DNA of 64,000 nt, from the NCBI GenBank assembly GCA_027563935.2, contig CM050449.1, positions 17,382,735-17,446,734 of the forward strand, given 5' to 3'. Made by a program: the position numbers and the translations under genes. The notes below the pieces were generated by a model. That model worked only from the letters and a program-made list of their open reading frames with translations. It made no database searches and was not told the origin of the DNA. Shown here piece after piece: positions 42,789 through 54,549 of the stretch; within the stretch, counting starts at the first letter, position 1, and each line of letters begins with the position of its first letter. This DNA comes from Costus lasius. Taxonomy: Eukaryota; Streptophyta; Magnoliopsida; Zingiberales; Costaceae.

Positions 42789-43326
42789 GCATAGCTTGTT
42801 GGCTCATTACTTTCTTAGCTTTTCTCAGCATGATATCTTTGACAGCAACTCCTCTTAACACACTACAACGACCCTGGGTTGTAGCGACTTCCCTAATGCA
42901 TGATGACTTCTTTTGTCAGCGATGCTAGCGACTCTACTTCTGGCACAGCTTCTGTTACAGCAACACTGAGCTGTAAATATGGGGATATCTCTCAAGCACA
43001 GACTTTGACTCATCTCTTCTGCTACAGCGACTCTGGGCTGTAAAAACAGGATTATCTTTCAAGCGAGGATCTCAACTTGGCTCTGATACCATGTTAGAAA
43101 TTACGAAGCGTAGCAAGCGGCAACTTCCATAAACTATAACATAACAAATCATAAGAACAAAAATAAGGAGATAAAATATAATACTAATTTATTAGCTACA
43201 GCAATGTTAAAACAAAGAATACACACGCGAAAACAAAATAGTTAACCTATTACTAAAAATAACTCGCCACTTAATGTCAATCCTCACTACGCACATAATA
43301 TAGAGTTATGTTTACTATTTTTAACA
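42789..43326 (-). mobile_element. Copia 4 fragment: leader plus LTR
   Basis: A 235-bp LTR (43092-43326, TGTTAGAAAT to TTTTTAACA) is preceded by a minus-strand primer site TGGTATCAGAGCCAAG (about 43076-43091) and about 290 bp of leader. The leader has a twofold repeat around ACAGCGACTCTGGGCTGTAAA. Gag-pol and the other LTR are missing; the leader is fused directly to the truncated DUF247 gene. Confidence 0.75.
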
Positions 43327-43605
43327 ATCCAAAGTATATGTTAAGAGGCAAAGCGCTAGAGGTCGAGTCGAATTAGGTGGCTCTTCGGTTGGCTAGTTAA
43401 AAAGAACAAAGAAATATAGCAATCATCATAAGATTGAAAACGATTTCTTGGTCACAGTGATCATTTATTCAGACCGGAGGGGTGAATTTACACAAAGAAA
43501 TGGAATAGACAAGTCAAAATTTGATACTTCATCATCACTTTGTTTACTTAGATTAACTAGAACACATCCTTGAAAAGACAGTGTGATGTAGCAGGTGGAT
43601 CCGAG
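43327..43605. repeat. DUF247 3'-flank (C4)
   Basis: It is shared with 13590-13874, 29330-29513 and 56668-56931. It is non-coding and lies immediately downstream of gene 2. Confidence 0.7.
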
Positions 43606-45060
43606 CTACGGCGAGCGCGGCCGGAGATAGCTGAAGAAGGCAAGTACGGTTTGCATCATGGTGAGCAGGAAGAGAAAGATAGCCGCGATGACTGAGACGA
43701 TAGCCCAGGGGTTGCGAAAGTAATTATGGTTCAACGGCGCCTTCCACTTGTTCCTTCTTTTGTCGCAGTGATGCTTCACGTCGTCAAACACGCCGGACAG
43801 GTAGCTACTCTCATCAATCGCGGCGTTGATGCGGAGCCGGTTAAAGAATCGTGCGACTTCATCATCGTTGCCTAGTGTGCTGACAATGATGCCATTCCGC
43901 TGGAGCAGATCGACGTCGACCTGTGTGTCGATGATGCAGTCCATCAGGTATGCATACGCGGTCAACTGGGTGGGCTGCGTGTTCCCCATGTGGCACTGCT
44001 CGAATGCGATTAGGTTCCGGAAAATCGAGTTGGATTGACCGAATATCTGCAGTGGTGGGATCTGTAGCGTGCCTCCTCGGAATGTGATGTCTATGAAGCT
44101 GCTCACGTTCTTTATCTTCTTTCGGAACGACACACCCGCTTCCTCAAGATTCTTCGCTGAAGCCATCCACTGGAGCGGTGATGGTTCATCTGGTATGCTG
44201 CTGCTGCTACTATATTTTCTAGTAAATTTCTTAGGCATAAGATGTACGCAGAAGCTCCACAATCTACTTCCCAGACCACGGGAACTAGGCCCAAGATTGC
44301 CTGGGAGCGTGCAAGAATACAGAAGGTGGAGAATATGATGGATATCACCGATGTTGTCAAGGGATGATACTCGGACCTTGCCCGGCATCAACTCCACGAA
44401 CGTCGCCAGTACCATCTTAGATAGGGAACGATTGTTTCCTCTGGACAAAGAATTCAACTCGAGCAACTTCTCGAGGAGGAAGAACGGAAGTTGGTTCTCT
44501 AATAGCAATATGTCAGCCAGCACAGGGGGGCGCACCCATGAGGTGCTCTGGATTGGATCCAGAGATTCGTCATCAGATTCCTCCGACGTCAACTCTGCCA
44601 TAAGGAGTAACTCCACGACTAAGCAACTATCAAGCAGCATCATTTCCACCCAGTGCTTGCTATCCATTTGGGGTGCTTCCGAGTAGGCCTCGCGTGTTCG
44701 TGCCTCCATCCCTGCCACGAGCTTTAAGTATTCTTCCAGACCCTTTTCCGAGTTCCGGTCCAGGAACCTCTTGAGATAGCGCCACTTGAGTTCCTCCATG
44801 GCTTTGAGGTGGGGCTTGCCATGGTGGTAGGGGCCGAGCGAGAGGATCTTCGGCTCGTAGGCAATGGGATCAACCATTCGTAGCCCAGAGGGCACTCTGT
44901 AAATTGTGCAGTGGTGGAGTCTCCAATCTGTTTTCTCCACCCTCTTCTTCAATCTGTTGACCCACGCCTCTTCATCTTCTAAGCTCTTGTCTAATTGGTA
45001 GATCCATGTATTACCATCCTCTTGCACATCGACCACCACATTTGTCCTCACAGCATCCAT
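43606..45060 (-). CDS. DUF247 domain protein, gene 2
   Basis: An intact single-exon gene of 484 codons, a close paralogue of gene 1. The first 40 residues are identical (MDAVRTNVVVDVQEDGNTW...), followed by ILSLGPYHHGK at 72-82, WVEMMLLDSCLVVELLL at 137-153, LLLENQLPFFLLEKL at 185-199, a short serine run (YSSSSS), PPLQIFGQSNSIFRN and a C-terminal membrane segment at about 452-476 with the tail YLRPRSP. The missing residues compared with gene 1 are mainly in the serine-rich linker. The start is the ATG of MDAV; eleven upstream codons are open but have no ATG. It probably sits in a membrane by its C-terminal anchor; its biochemical role is unknown. Upstream DNA passes into the duplicated promoter block shared by other copies. 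Confidence 0.93.
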   Translation of the reverse strand: MDAVRTNVVVDVQEDGNTWIYQLDKSLEDEEAWVNRLKKRVEKTDWRLHHCTIYRVPSGLRMVDPIAYEPKILSLGPYHHGKPHLKAMEELKWRYLKRFLDRNSEKGLEEYLKLVAGMEARTREAYSEAPQMDSKHWVEMMLLDSCLVVELLLMAELTSEESDDESLDPIQSTSWVRPPVLADILLLENQLPFFLLEKLLELNSLSRGNNRSLSKMVLATFVELMPGKVRVSSLDNIGDIHHILHLLYSCTLPGNLGPSSRGLGSRLWSFCVHLMPKKFTRKYSSSSSIPDEPSPLQWMASAKNLEEAGVSFRKKIKNVSSFIDITFRGGTLQIPPLQIFGQSNSIFRNLIAFEQCHMGNTQPTQLTAYAYLMDCIIDTQVDVDLLQRNGIIVSTLGNDDEVARFFNRLRINAAIDESSYLSGVFDDVKHHCDKRRNKWKAPLNHNYFRNPWAIVSVIAAIFLFLLTMMQTVLAFFSYLRPRSP

Positions 45061-45719
45061 CTCCCACTGCCTCTTCTTCCTTATTAGCATCAATTACTTC
45101 AAAGAATTGAAGAGGAGGGAGAAGAAGAAGTACATGGATCAATAGATTGAGAAACGGCGAGTTATACGCTGATGCAAGAAGACACATCCCCAGTTAAAGA
45201 CTGGATCTATGAAATGGAGCACTGGCCAAACGCCAATTGGATAAAATAAGTGAAAATTATTAAAATAAGTTAATTGGATATGCTTATTGTACAATTTTTA
45301 TGATGCATTTAATCCGTTTCTATAATTGGTGGGTTCCCAATTATTACAATTTAAAAAATCCAGTGAATTTCGTTTGACGGATGAGGAGAATAAATTAGAA
45401 ATGTAGGGATGGCAATTGACTTTTATTTGATACTTAACCTCAAACCGATCCAAAAAAAAATCTAAACCCGAATGTGCTACTCTATTACAACTTTACAAGC
45501 TCAAACTTAAATATTTAAACAATTACCTATTTAAGCAAAAAATATTTATTTTTTATTTGAAGTTATTTTATAAATTAAAATAATGTTATATTTATATAAT
45601 AATTATTTTTTTTGATAATTTATGCATGATTTTATATATGAATATATATTTTATTTTATAATTTTAATTAGGTATTTAATATACTTTTATGAGAAATATT
45701 GATTAATTTATAGCTAAAG
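45061..45719. other. DUF247 gene 2 upstream region, then AT-rich DNA
   Basis: 45170-45460 is the block also found at 50190-50480 and 58275-58580 (AAAATAAGTGAAAATTATT, TTATGATGCATTTAATCCG). It marks DUF247 promoter-side DNA. The rest is AT-rich with no gene. Confidence 0.5.
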
Positions 45720-46168
45720 AAAATTGTCATACCAGCAACCACACCATAAACTGATGAACAACTATCAAAGGGAAGGAAGTATGTCTATGATAAAATTAAG
45801 AGTATCTAATTATTATATTTAGAAGTAAAAGGTTATATGTATGGTAAGGATTTACTTGATCATGTATTAGATGATTTGGCAAAGTCAAAGGATATGTTAG
45901 ATGATAGACTACAGAGAAAAACATTGAGCATGATCAGAAAATAGGTGGATATCAATGTTTTCCATCATGAAGCACAAGAGACAAGTTCTTCAATTGCCTG
46001 AAAAAATTAGTTATACTTTATGAGAGAAAGACTGCTATAAACAAAACTTTTACAATCAGGAAGCTTTCAAATCTAAAATACAAGAAGGGATGATCCATTG
46101 TTGAGCATTTGAGTGACCACCAGAACTTGTTAAATCAATTGACCATTATAAAGATCGACTTTAGTGAT

Positions 46169-46705
46169 TGTTAGAGTTTTATAATAAAAAAAACACAAAG
46201 TCCCTTAAATTTTACTGGCAATTATTTTTATTTTTTTATTTACTAAAAATAAATATTTTTGTGACTATTAATAAATAATAATTAAAAATCAATTTATCCA
46301 TTTTAATTATATATGTTAGCCTCTCTATTTAGAGGTAGACATATGAGACAAATTTATTAATATCATTTCACCCAATTATTCTTAGCCATTTCGCTTCCAT
46401 TATATAAGTGGAGGCAAGATAGCTTCAGAATACACCAAGCATCCGAATTCTCTCTAATTCTCACTCTCTAATCCATATTTGCATGTTCGACGTTGAAAGT
46501 GGCTGTGGTAGGTTCCTCACCAATGCACCGATAGAGAAGCATCAACCAGTTGTATCCTGGGATAGGAGATCCGAATAAAACCCGTGCGAGGGTCGAAGAT
46601 CTTCATCTTAGGATTGACGAAAACATCATCTACGGTCATATCATTCTTTTTTTAGTCTTCTTTATTTATTTATTTATTTGCATATAAGATTAATTACGAA
46701 CAACA
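46169..46705 (+). mobile_element. Solo LTR E in copia 3 gag, copy I
   Basis: 537 bp, TGTTAGAG to AACAACA, with TATATAAG at 46401-46408. The left flank is GTGAT (46164-46168) and the right flank ATGAT (46706-46710); the other copies have GTGAT on both sides. Gag frame pieces lie on either side. Confidence 0.88.
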
Positions 46706-47151
46706 ATGATGAGGTGACTACATTATTTCTTCTAGGATTTTTACCTGATAGCTGTGGCACACTTGTGGTAATTGTGATAAATTTTGCATCAAATAGTAAG
46801 GATACTTTGTAGATGGTAAAATATTGTTTATTAAATGAAGAGACAAGAAGAAACAACATGGAATTAGACTCTAATCAAGCTTTTGTTGTAGATAACAAAG
46901 GAAGAGCCCAAAATAGGAGGTCAAGTTTATAGAGGCTGCAACATTTCAAAAAATAGGTCGAAGTCCAAAGAGCCAACGAAATAGTATCGTTATGGTAAAA
47001 TAGGTCACATTAAGAGATGTTGTAGAATCCTAAAGCAAGCATAAACAAAAAAGTAAAAACAAGAAAGATTCATAAAAGAACAATATTATAGTAGTTATTT
47101 TTCAGTAGGAGAGAATGTCACTGATTCATGAGCATGGTGATTATAACTATA

Positions 47152-48633
47152 TGATGAGTTGCGTTTACATGGTATTTTTCACTATATTTTACGTGCCTAT
47201 TTAAGTTAAGTATAAGAGTTTATATCATTTTATGATGTCTTTCTCTCATATTGTATCAAATCTTCACTTTTCTTAGTTTTTGTGCAATTATAGATATTCG
47301 CTAAAAAGTAAAGGATTTAATGAGATTTAATATCAAGGGGCAATTCCTAATGAAAAGATGAGACTGCACATTAACTTTGAAGCAAAACAGAGTTAGGAGA
47401 AACTGTTCACAGACATGGCCGTGAGTCCACTTACAGGTCGTGAATATGTCGCTGCATAGAAACCAGATTTATGTGCCAAAAGCAGAGGTGTACACTGAGA
47501 TATTCACAGATGTGGCCTTGAGTCCACTCATGAGCTGTGAATATCTCATTGTACAGAAGCGGACTTAGGCGCCAGAGGCAGACATGAACCGATATGTTCA
47601 CAGACGCGCCCGTGAGTGGCCATGAATATTGTTGTGAGACTCATATTTTTCATTCAATTCGGTCTTAGATCGAGTTAGAACTTAGTGAAATCTCAAAAGA
47701 ACCTTCCAAAAAGGGTTCCAGAGGGATTGAATTATAAAAAAGAAGATTTTGGGCTAAATTAAGAGAATCTTTTGGACGAATCTTGCAGAGGTGGCGACTA
47801 GGGCAGAAAACTAAGTTTTTGCGATTTCTGAAGTAGGGATCATGCGAAGAGGGTTGGAATTAATTCGATCTGCATCTCCTAATTGAAGAGAAGAGTGATT
47901 CTTGATCTCTTTGTGTTTTCTTGTAATTTGTTTGAGTTTTTATACTGAAATCAAGAGATTACAAGCTGTTCTTCACAAAGATGCTAGCTTAAACTCTTAT
48001 TTTGGGACTCGGGTGTAGCCTGATTCTATTAATTGAATTATAAAATCTATCTTTGTTTAAGAATTTTAGTGTGTTGATTTGATCAGAATTGTATTTTATT
48101 TCGTTTATTTACTCTAGCCAAGTTTTTATGCGTTTTAGACAATGCGAAATGAACTGAGAGGTGAATCACGGCGTCAGAACTATTTTTTTCAAACTTATGT
48201 TTTCAATCATGAGAGTAGGTTGAATTTACTTGAAGGATTTTTATGATTTGTCGTAGAACTTAAATGACTTAATTCCAATAATTGTCACGAGAGTAGGGAA
48301 TTATTGTGATTAAGTATCGGATTGCACTCCGAGAGGAGACAATCTGTACAAGTGGATGAATCCCATTCAACGCAATAATTTTCTTTGCTTAGATTTATTT
48401 TATTTAAATTATAGATCGTTAATGAGGTGAAACATTAGTCCTGAATTTCTTCATATAGTTTTCTACTCAAACCCTCGCTTTTGTTTTCAATTCTTCTTGA
48501 AGTTTCTGATTAAAACATCTTCCAAATCGTCTAGTTATAGATTGAACGTGTAATCGATAGTTGATCGCTAGATCCTCATGGGAATGATCTTATTTTATTA
48601 CTTTAATAAAGTTATGCACTAGTAGCCGCATCA
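47152..48633 (+). mobile_element. Solo LTR B in copia 3, copy I
   Basis: 1482 bp, TGATGAGTTGCG to GCCGCATCA, with a perfect CTATA duplication at 47147-47151 and 48634-48638. It holds three diverged units of a CAGACRYGGCCGTGAGTCC...GTGAATAT motif near 47405-47635 and GAGAGGTGAATCA/CACGAGAGTAGG words, like LTR D. It is Athila/Tat-like in style, but no internal region remains. Confidence 0.9.
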
Positions 48634-49527
48634 CTATATAAGTGATCAATCTGTAGAGTGTATAGTTGACTCAGGTGCTATATATCACTGTGTTCTCAGG
48701 AGAGATTTGTTTGTAACTTATAAAACATGTGACTTAGGAGACTCCAGGATGAGAAATCAGAGTGTATCACATATTGAGGGAATAAGTGACATTAGAGTTT
48801 AGACTAGTACATAGTGCACATTGACATTGAGGAATATAAAATATATTCGAGATTTAAGAATGAATTTGCTTGTAGTTAGTGTTCTTGACAAGGAAAGATA
48901 TGGCAGTTGACATAAAGTTGGACATTAGAAGCTTCTAAAAGGGTTTATATTTTATATTAGTTGCAAATGGAAAACTATGTTACACAATGTATAAAGTATT
49001 GTTAAAGCATTGTGGGAGTCAGATCAGCATGGTGCAAGATAATGCTTCATAGGCAAGCACACATGAGTGTGAAAGGGTTGTTGCTTTTGGCGAGGCAGTC
49101 TCTCATCCCTATTTTCTCTGCCAATAGAAAAGGTATAAATATTAACTCATGTGATTATTATTTATTTGGTAAACATTATAAAGTTTCTTTTTCTATGTGT
49201 GCTAAAAGAAAAAAATATTAGAATTAATTCGTTCTGAAGTTTGTGATCCCATTGAAGTAAAATCTTTAGGTGGTAATAAGTGTTTATTACTTTTATTGAT
49301 GGTATTTCAGGAAAAACTTAGGTGTTTTATTTAAGACATAAAGTCCGATCCTAAGACATTTTAGAATTTGTATTCCATGATAGAGTGAGAAACATGGTTG
49401 CCTTTGAAGTGTATTTGTTCAAATAATAGTGATGAGTATACATCTAATGAGTTCAAGGTTTACTACTCCAACTATGGGATAAGACATGAATTGACAAAGC
49501 CTGAGGCACCTCAACACAATGGTGTAG

Positions 49528-49678
49528 TGATGCTTTACATTTTTCAAAGTATTTTTTTAATATATTCTTATCCTAAATCAAGGCAAATTTTGTTGCTTAT
49601 ATGTCCATTTAGACTTGTTTACTTGTTTTATTTGGAATCTTTACTTTTTCTCATCTTTGTGAAAATTCATGTGAAATC
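49528..49678 (+). mobile_element. LTR A, first 150 bp only
   Basis: It starts TGATGCTTTACATTTT in the copia 3 integrase and ends at GTGAAATC, the MITE target. Everything after is replaced by a rearranged MITE. Confidence 0.7.
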
Positions 49679-50188
49679 AAGACATGACAATTCGGCTCAG
49701 CGGGTCATAAACAAGTCGTATCAGCTATGACCCATGACTAGACCTGCCAAAATTTGACACGACCTGCTGATCCGACTCAACACGAAGTTAGCTGGGTTTG
49801 GGTCAGCCATAATCGTGTTCGGGTCATAAACAGGTCAACCCATTTATGACCCGAAAATAATCGGGTCATGTCGGGTTGTAAACAGGTTGACCCGCTTAAC
49901 CCGATTACAATATATATTTATATATAAAAAAAATTAAATATAGGCTCATTTAACTCTCATTTCTAACCCATAAGCCCAAATATCTTCTAACTATCTTTTG
50001 ACCTAGATTTTGGCCCACTCATAAGCCCAAATTTTTATTATTTTTAGTATAATTTTTTATCAATTTATTATTTATATTTAAAATTTGAATAATAAACAGA
50101 TTATTCGGGTCGTGTCGAGTTAACCCGATTATATTCAGATCGTGTTTAGGTTACATAATCAATTAAACAGGTCGCATTCAGGTTGGCT
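49679..50188 (-). mobile_element. Rearranged hAT-type MITE: stub plus inverted body
   Basis: 49679-49738 is the normal left end of the MITE (GACATGACAATTCGG...CAGCTATGACC). At 49739 it switches to the opposite orientation (TAGACCTGCCAAAATTTGAC...), running to GGTTGGCT at 50188, where DUF247 promoter-side DNA follows. The same structure lies at 57747-58272. Confidence 0.75.
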
Positions 50189-50751
50189 AAAATAAGTGAA
50201 AATATCTATAAAGTGTATAGTCAATGAGACCCAACCACTACTTATGGGCTCCTCGTCGTACGCGTCAATTTGATAAAATAAGTGAAAATTATTAAAATAA
50301 GTCAATTGGATAAGCTTATTATACAATTTTTATGATGCATTTAATCCGTTTCTATAATTGGTGGGCTCCCAATGATTACAATTTTAAAAATCGGGTGAAT
50401 TTCGTTTGACGAATGAGGAGAATAAATTAGAAATGTAGGCGGATGGCAATTGACTTTTATTTGATACTTAACCTCAAACCGATCCAAAAAAAATCCAAAC
50501 CCGAATGGGCTACTCTAGTACAACTTTACAAGCTCAAACTTAAATACTTAAACAATTATCTATTTAAGCAAAAAATATTTATTTTTTATTTGAAGTTATT
50601 TTATAAATTAAAATAATGTTATATTTATATAATAATTATTTTTTTTGATAATTTATGCATGATTTTATATATGAATATATATTTTATTTTATAATTTTAA
50701 TTAGGTATTTAATATACTTTTATGAGAAATATTGATTAATTTATAGCTCAA
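50189..50751. other. Duplicated DUF247 promoter-side block
   Basis: It matches 45230-45719 and 58273-58833 and contains the GGGCTCCTCGTCGTACGCGT word also seen upstream of the truncated DUF247 copies. No gene seen. Confidence 0.55.
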
Positions 50752-51199
50752 GAAAATTGTCATACCAGCAACCACACCATAAACTGATGAACAACTATCA
50801 AGGGAAGGAAGTAGTCTATGATAAAATTAAGAGTATCTAATTATTATATTTAGAAGTAAAAGGTTATCTGTATGGTAAGGATTTACTTGATCATGTAGTA
50901 GATGATTCGGCAAAGTCAAAGGATATGTTAGATGATAGACTACAGAGAAAAACATTGAGCATGATCAGAAAATAGGTGGATATCAATGTTTTCCATCATG
51001 AAGCACAAGAGACAAGCTCTTCAATTGCTTGAAAAAATTAGTTATACTTTATGAGAGAAAGACTGCTATAAACAAAACTTTTACAATCAGGAAGCTTTCA
51101 AATCTAAAATACAAGAAGGGATGATCCATTGTTGAGCATTTGAGTGACCACCAGAACTTGTTAAATCAATTGACCATTATAAAGATCGACTTTAGTGAT

Positions 51200-51735
51200 T
51201 GTTAGAGTTTTATAATAAAAAAACACAAAGTCCCTTAAATTTTACTGGCAATTATTTTTATTTTTTTATTTACCAAAAATAAATATTTTTGTGACTATTA
51301 ATAAATAATAATTAAAAATCAATTTATCCATTTTAATTATATATGTTAGCCTCTCTATTTAGAGGTAGACATATGAGACAAATTTATTAATATCATTTCA
51401 CCCAATTATTCTTAGCCATTTCGCTTCCATTATATAAGTGGAGGCAAGATAGCTTCAGAATACACCAAGCATCCGAATTCTTTCTAATTCTCACTCTCTA
51501 ATCCATATTTGCATGTTTGACGTTGAAAGTGGCTGTGGTAGGTTCCTCACCAACGCACCGATAGAGAAGCATCAACCAGTTGTATCCTGGGATAGGAGAT
51601 CCGAATAAAACCCGTGCGAGGGTCGAAGATCTTCATCTTAGGATTGACGAAAACATCATCTACGGTCATATCATTCTTTTTTTAGTCTTCTTTATTTATT
51701 TATTTATTTGCATATAAGATTAATTACGAACAAGA
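51200..51735 (+). mobile_element. Solo LTR E, copy II
   Basis: 536 bp at the same site in copia 3 gag, flanked by GTGAT at 51195-51199 and 51736-51740 (perfect). The last bases read CAAGA instead of CAACA. Confidence 0.88.
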
Positions 51736-52181
51736 GTGATGAGGTGACTACATTATTTCTTCTAGGATTTTTTCCTGATAGCTGTGGCACACTTGTGGTA
51801 ATTGTGATAAATTTTGCATCAAATAGTAAGGATACTTTGTAGATGGTAAAATATTGTTTATTAAATGAAGAGACAAGAAGAAACAACATGGAATTAGACT
51901 CTAATCAAGCTTTTGTTGTAGATAACAAAGGAAGAGCCCAAAATAGGAGGTCAAGTTTATAGAGGCTGCAACATTTCAAAAAATAGGTCGAAGTCCAAAG
52001 AGCCAACGAAATAGTATCGTTATGGTAAAATAGGTCACATTAAGAGATGTTGTAGAATCCTAAAGCAAGCATAAACAAAAAAGTAAAAACAAGAAAGATT
52101 CATAAAAGAACAATATTATAGTAGTTATTTTTCAGTAGGAGAGAATGTCACTGATTCATGAGCATGGTGATTATAACTATA

Positions 52182-53654
52182 TGATGAGTTGCGTTTACAT
52201 GGTATTTTTCACTATATTTTACATGCTTAAGTATAAGAGTTTATATCATTTTATGATGTTTTTCTCTCATATTGTATCAAATCTTCACTTTTCTTAGTTT
52301 TTGTGCAATTACAGATATTCGCTAAAAAATAAAGGATTTAATGAGATTTAATATGAAGGGGCGATTCCTGATGAAAAGATGAGACTGCACATTAAATTTG
52401 AAGCAAAACAGAGTTTGGAGAAAATGTTCACAGACACGGCCGTGAGTCCACTTATAGGTCATGAATATGTTGCTGCACAGAAACCAAATTTATGTGCCAA
52501 AAGCAGAGGTGTTCACTGAGATATTCACGGACGTGGCCTTGAGTCCACTCACAGGCTGTGAATATCTCATTGTACAGAAGCGGACTCAGGTGCCAGAGAC
52601 AGATATGAACCGATATGTTCACAGATGCGCCCATTAGTGGCCGTGAATATTGTTGTGAGACTCATATTTTTCATTCAATTCGGTCTCAGATCGAGTTAGA
52701 ACTTAGTGAAATCTCAAAAGAACCTTCCAAAAAGGGTTCCAGAGGGATTGAATTATAAAAAAGAAGATTTTGAGCTAAATTAAGAGAATCTTTTGGACGA
52801 ATCTTGCAGAGGTGGTGACTAGGGCAGAAAACTAAGTTTTTGCGATTTCTGAAGTAGGGATCATGCGAAGAGGGTTGGAATTAATTCGATCTGCATCTCT
52901 TAATTGAAGAGAAGAGTGATTCTTGATCTCTTTGTGTTTTCTTGTAATTTGTTTGAGTTTTTATACTAAAATCAAGAGATTACAAGCTGTTCATCACAAA
53001 GATGCTAGCTTAAGCTCTTATTTTGGGACTCCGGTGTAGCCCGATTCTATTAATTGAATTATACAATTTGTCTTTATTTAAGAATTTTAGTGTGTTGATT
53101 TGATCAGAATTGTATTTTATTTTATTTATTTACTCTGGCCAAGTTTTTATGCGTTTTAGACAATGTGAAATGAACTGAGAGGTGAATCACGACGTCAGAA
53201 CTATTTTTTTTCAAACTTATGTTTTTAATCATGAGAGTAGGTTGAATTTACTTGAAGGATTTTTATGATTTGTTGCAGAACTTAAATGACTTAATTCCAT
53301 AATTGTCACGAGAGTAGGGAATTATTGTGATTAAGTATCGGATTGCACTCCGATAGGAGACAATCTGTACAAGTGGATGAATCTCATTCGACGCAATAAT
53401 ATTCTTTGCTTAGATTTATTTTATTTAAATTATAGATCGTTAATGAGGTGAAACATTAGTCCTGAATTTCTTCATATAGTTTTCCACTCAAACCCTTACT
53501 TTTGTTTTCAATTCTTCTTGAAGTTTCTGATTAAAACATATTTCGAATCATCTAGTTATAGATTGACCGTGTAATTGATAGTTGATCGCTAGATCCTCAT
53601 GGGAATGATCTTATTTTATTACTTTAATAAAGTTATGCACTTGTAGCCGCATCA
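52182..53654 (+). mobile_element. Solo LTR B, copy II
   Basis: 1473 bp, same site, flanked by CTATA at 52177-52181 and 53655-53659. Confidence 0.9.
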
Positions 53655-54549
53655 CTATATAAGTGATCAATCTGTAGAGTGTATAGTTGACTCAGGTGCT
53701 ATATATCACTATGTTCTCGGGAGAGATTTGTTTGTAACTTATAAAGCATGTGACTTAGGAGACTCCAGGATGGGAAATTAGAGTGTATCACATATTGAGG
53801 GAATAAGTGACATTAGAGTTTAGACTAGTACATAATGCACATTGACATTGAGGAATACAAAATATATTCGAGATTTAAGAATGAATTTGCTTGTAGTTAG
53901 TGTTCTTGACAAGGAAAGATATGACAGTTGACATAAAGATGGACAATAGAAGCTTCTAAAAGGGTTTATATTTTATATTAGTTGCAAATGGAAAACTATG
54001 TTACACAATGTATAAAGTATTGTTAAAGCATTGTGGGAGTCAGATCAGCATAGTGCAAGATAATGCTTCATAGGCAAGCATACATGAGTGTAAAAGGGTT
54101 GTTGCTTTTGGCGAGGCAGTCTCTCATCCCTATTTTCTCAGCCAACAAAAAAGGTACAAATATTAACTCATGTGATTATTATTTATTTGCTAAACATTAT
54201 AAAGTTTCTTTTTCTAAGTGTGCTAAGAGAAAAAAAATATTAGAATTTATTCGTTCTGAAGTTTGTGATCCCATTGAAGTAAAATCTTTAGGTGGTAATA
54301 AGTATTTATTACTTTTATTGATGATGTTTCAGGAAAAACTTAGGTGTTTTATTTAAGACATAAAGTCTGATCCTAAGACATTTTAGAATTTGTATTCCAT
54401 GATAGAGTGAGAAACATGGTTGCCTTTGAAGTGTATTTGTTCAAATAATAGTGATGAGTATACATCTAATGAGTTCAAGGTTTACTACTCCAACTATGGG
54501 ATAAGACATGAATTGACAAAGCTTGACGCACCTCAACACAATGGTGTAG

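Larger units (their letters stand above)
45720..49527 (+). mobile_element. Copia 3 relic, copy I
   Basis: This is a decayed plus-strand copia element. Gag pieces include LYGKDLLDHVLDD-like sequence at about 45835-45900 and an NLLNQL region at about 46110-46165; gag resumes after solo LTR E (LLGFLPDS near 46730). A degraded zinc knuckle (YGKIGHIKRCC, near 47000) and a protease motif DSGAIYHCVLRRDLF (near 48670, after solo LTR B) follow, then the GAG-pre-integrase and integrase core up to APQHNGV. Stops and shifts occur throughout. RT and RNase H are absent because LTR A interrupts the integrase at 49528. Confidence 0.85.
50752..54549 (+). mobile_element. Copia 3 relic, copy II
   Basis: It has the same content and order as copy I (gag, solo LTR E, knuckle, solo LTR B, protease, integrase start) with scattered substitutions, and it ends at the same LTR A junction. 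The frame 54063-54356 preserves GAG-pre-integrase and integrase-start residues (GKHYKVS-like and LGGNKYLLLLL) but is only a fragment. Confidence 0.85.

Noticed and set aside
49398..49730. 110-codon frame with integrase residues (also 57466-57798, 62499-62831)
   Set aside because: Not a gene: it starts in decayed copia 3 integrase and runs into LTR A; kept only as part of the relic.
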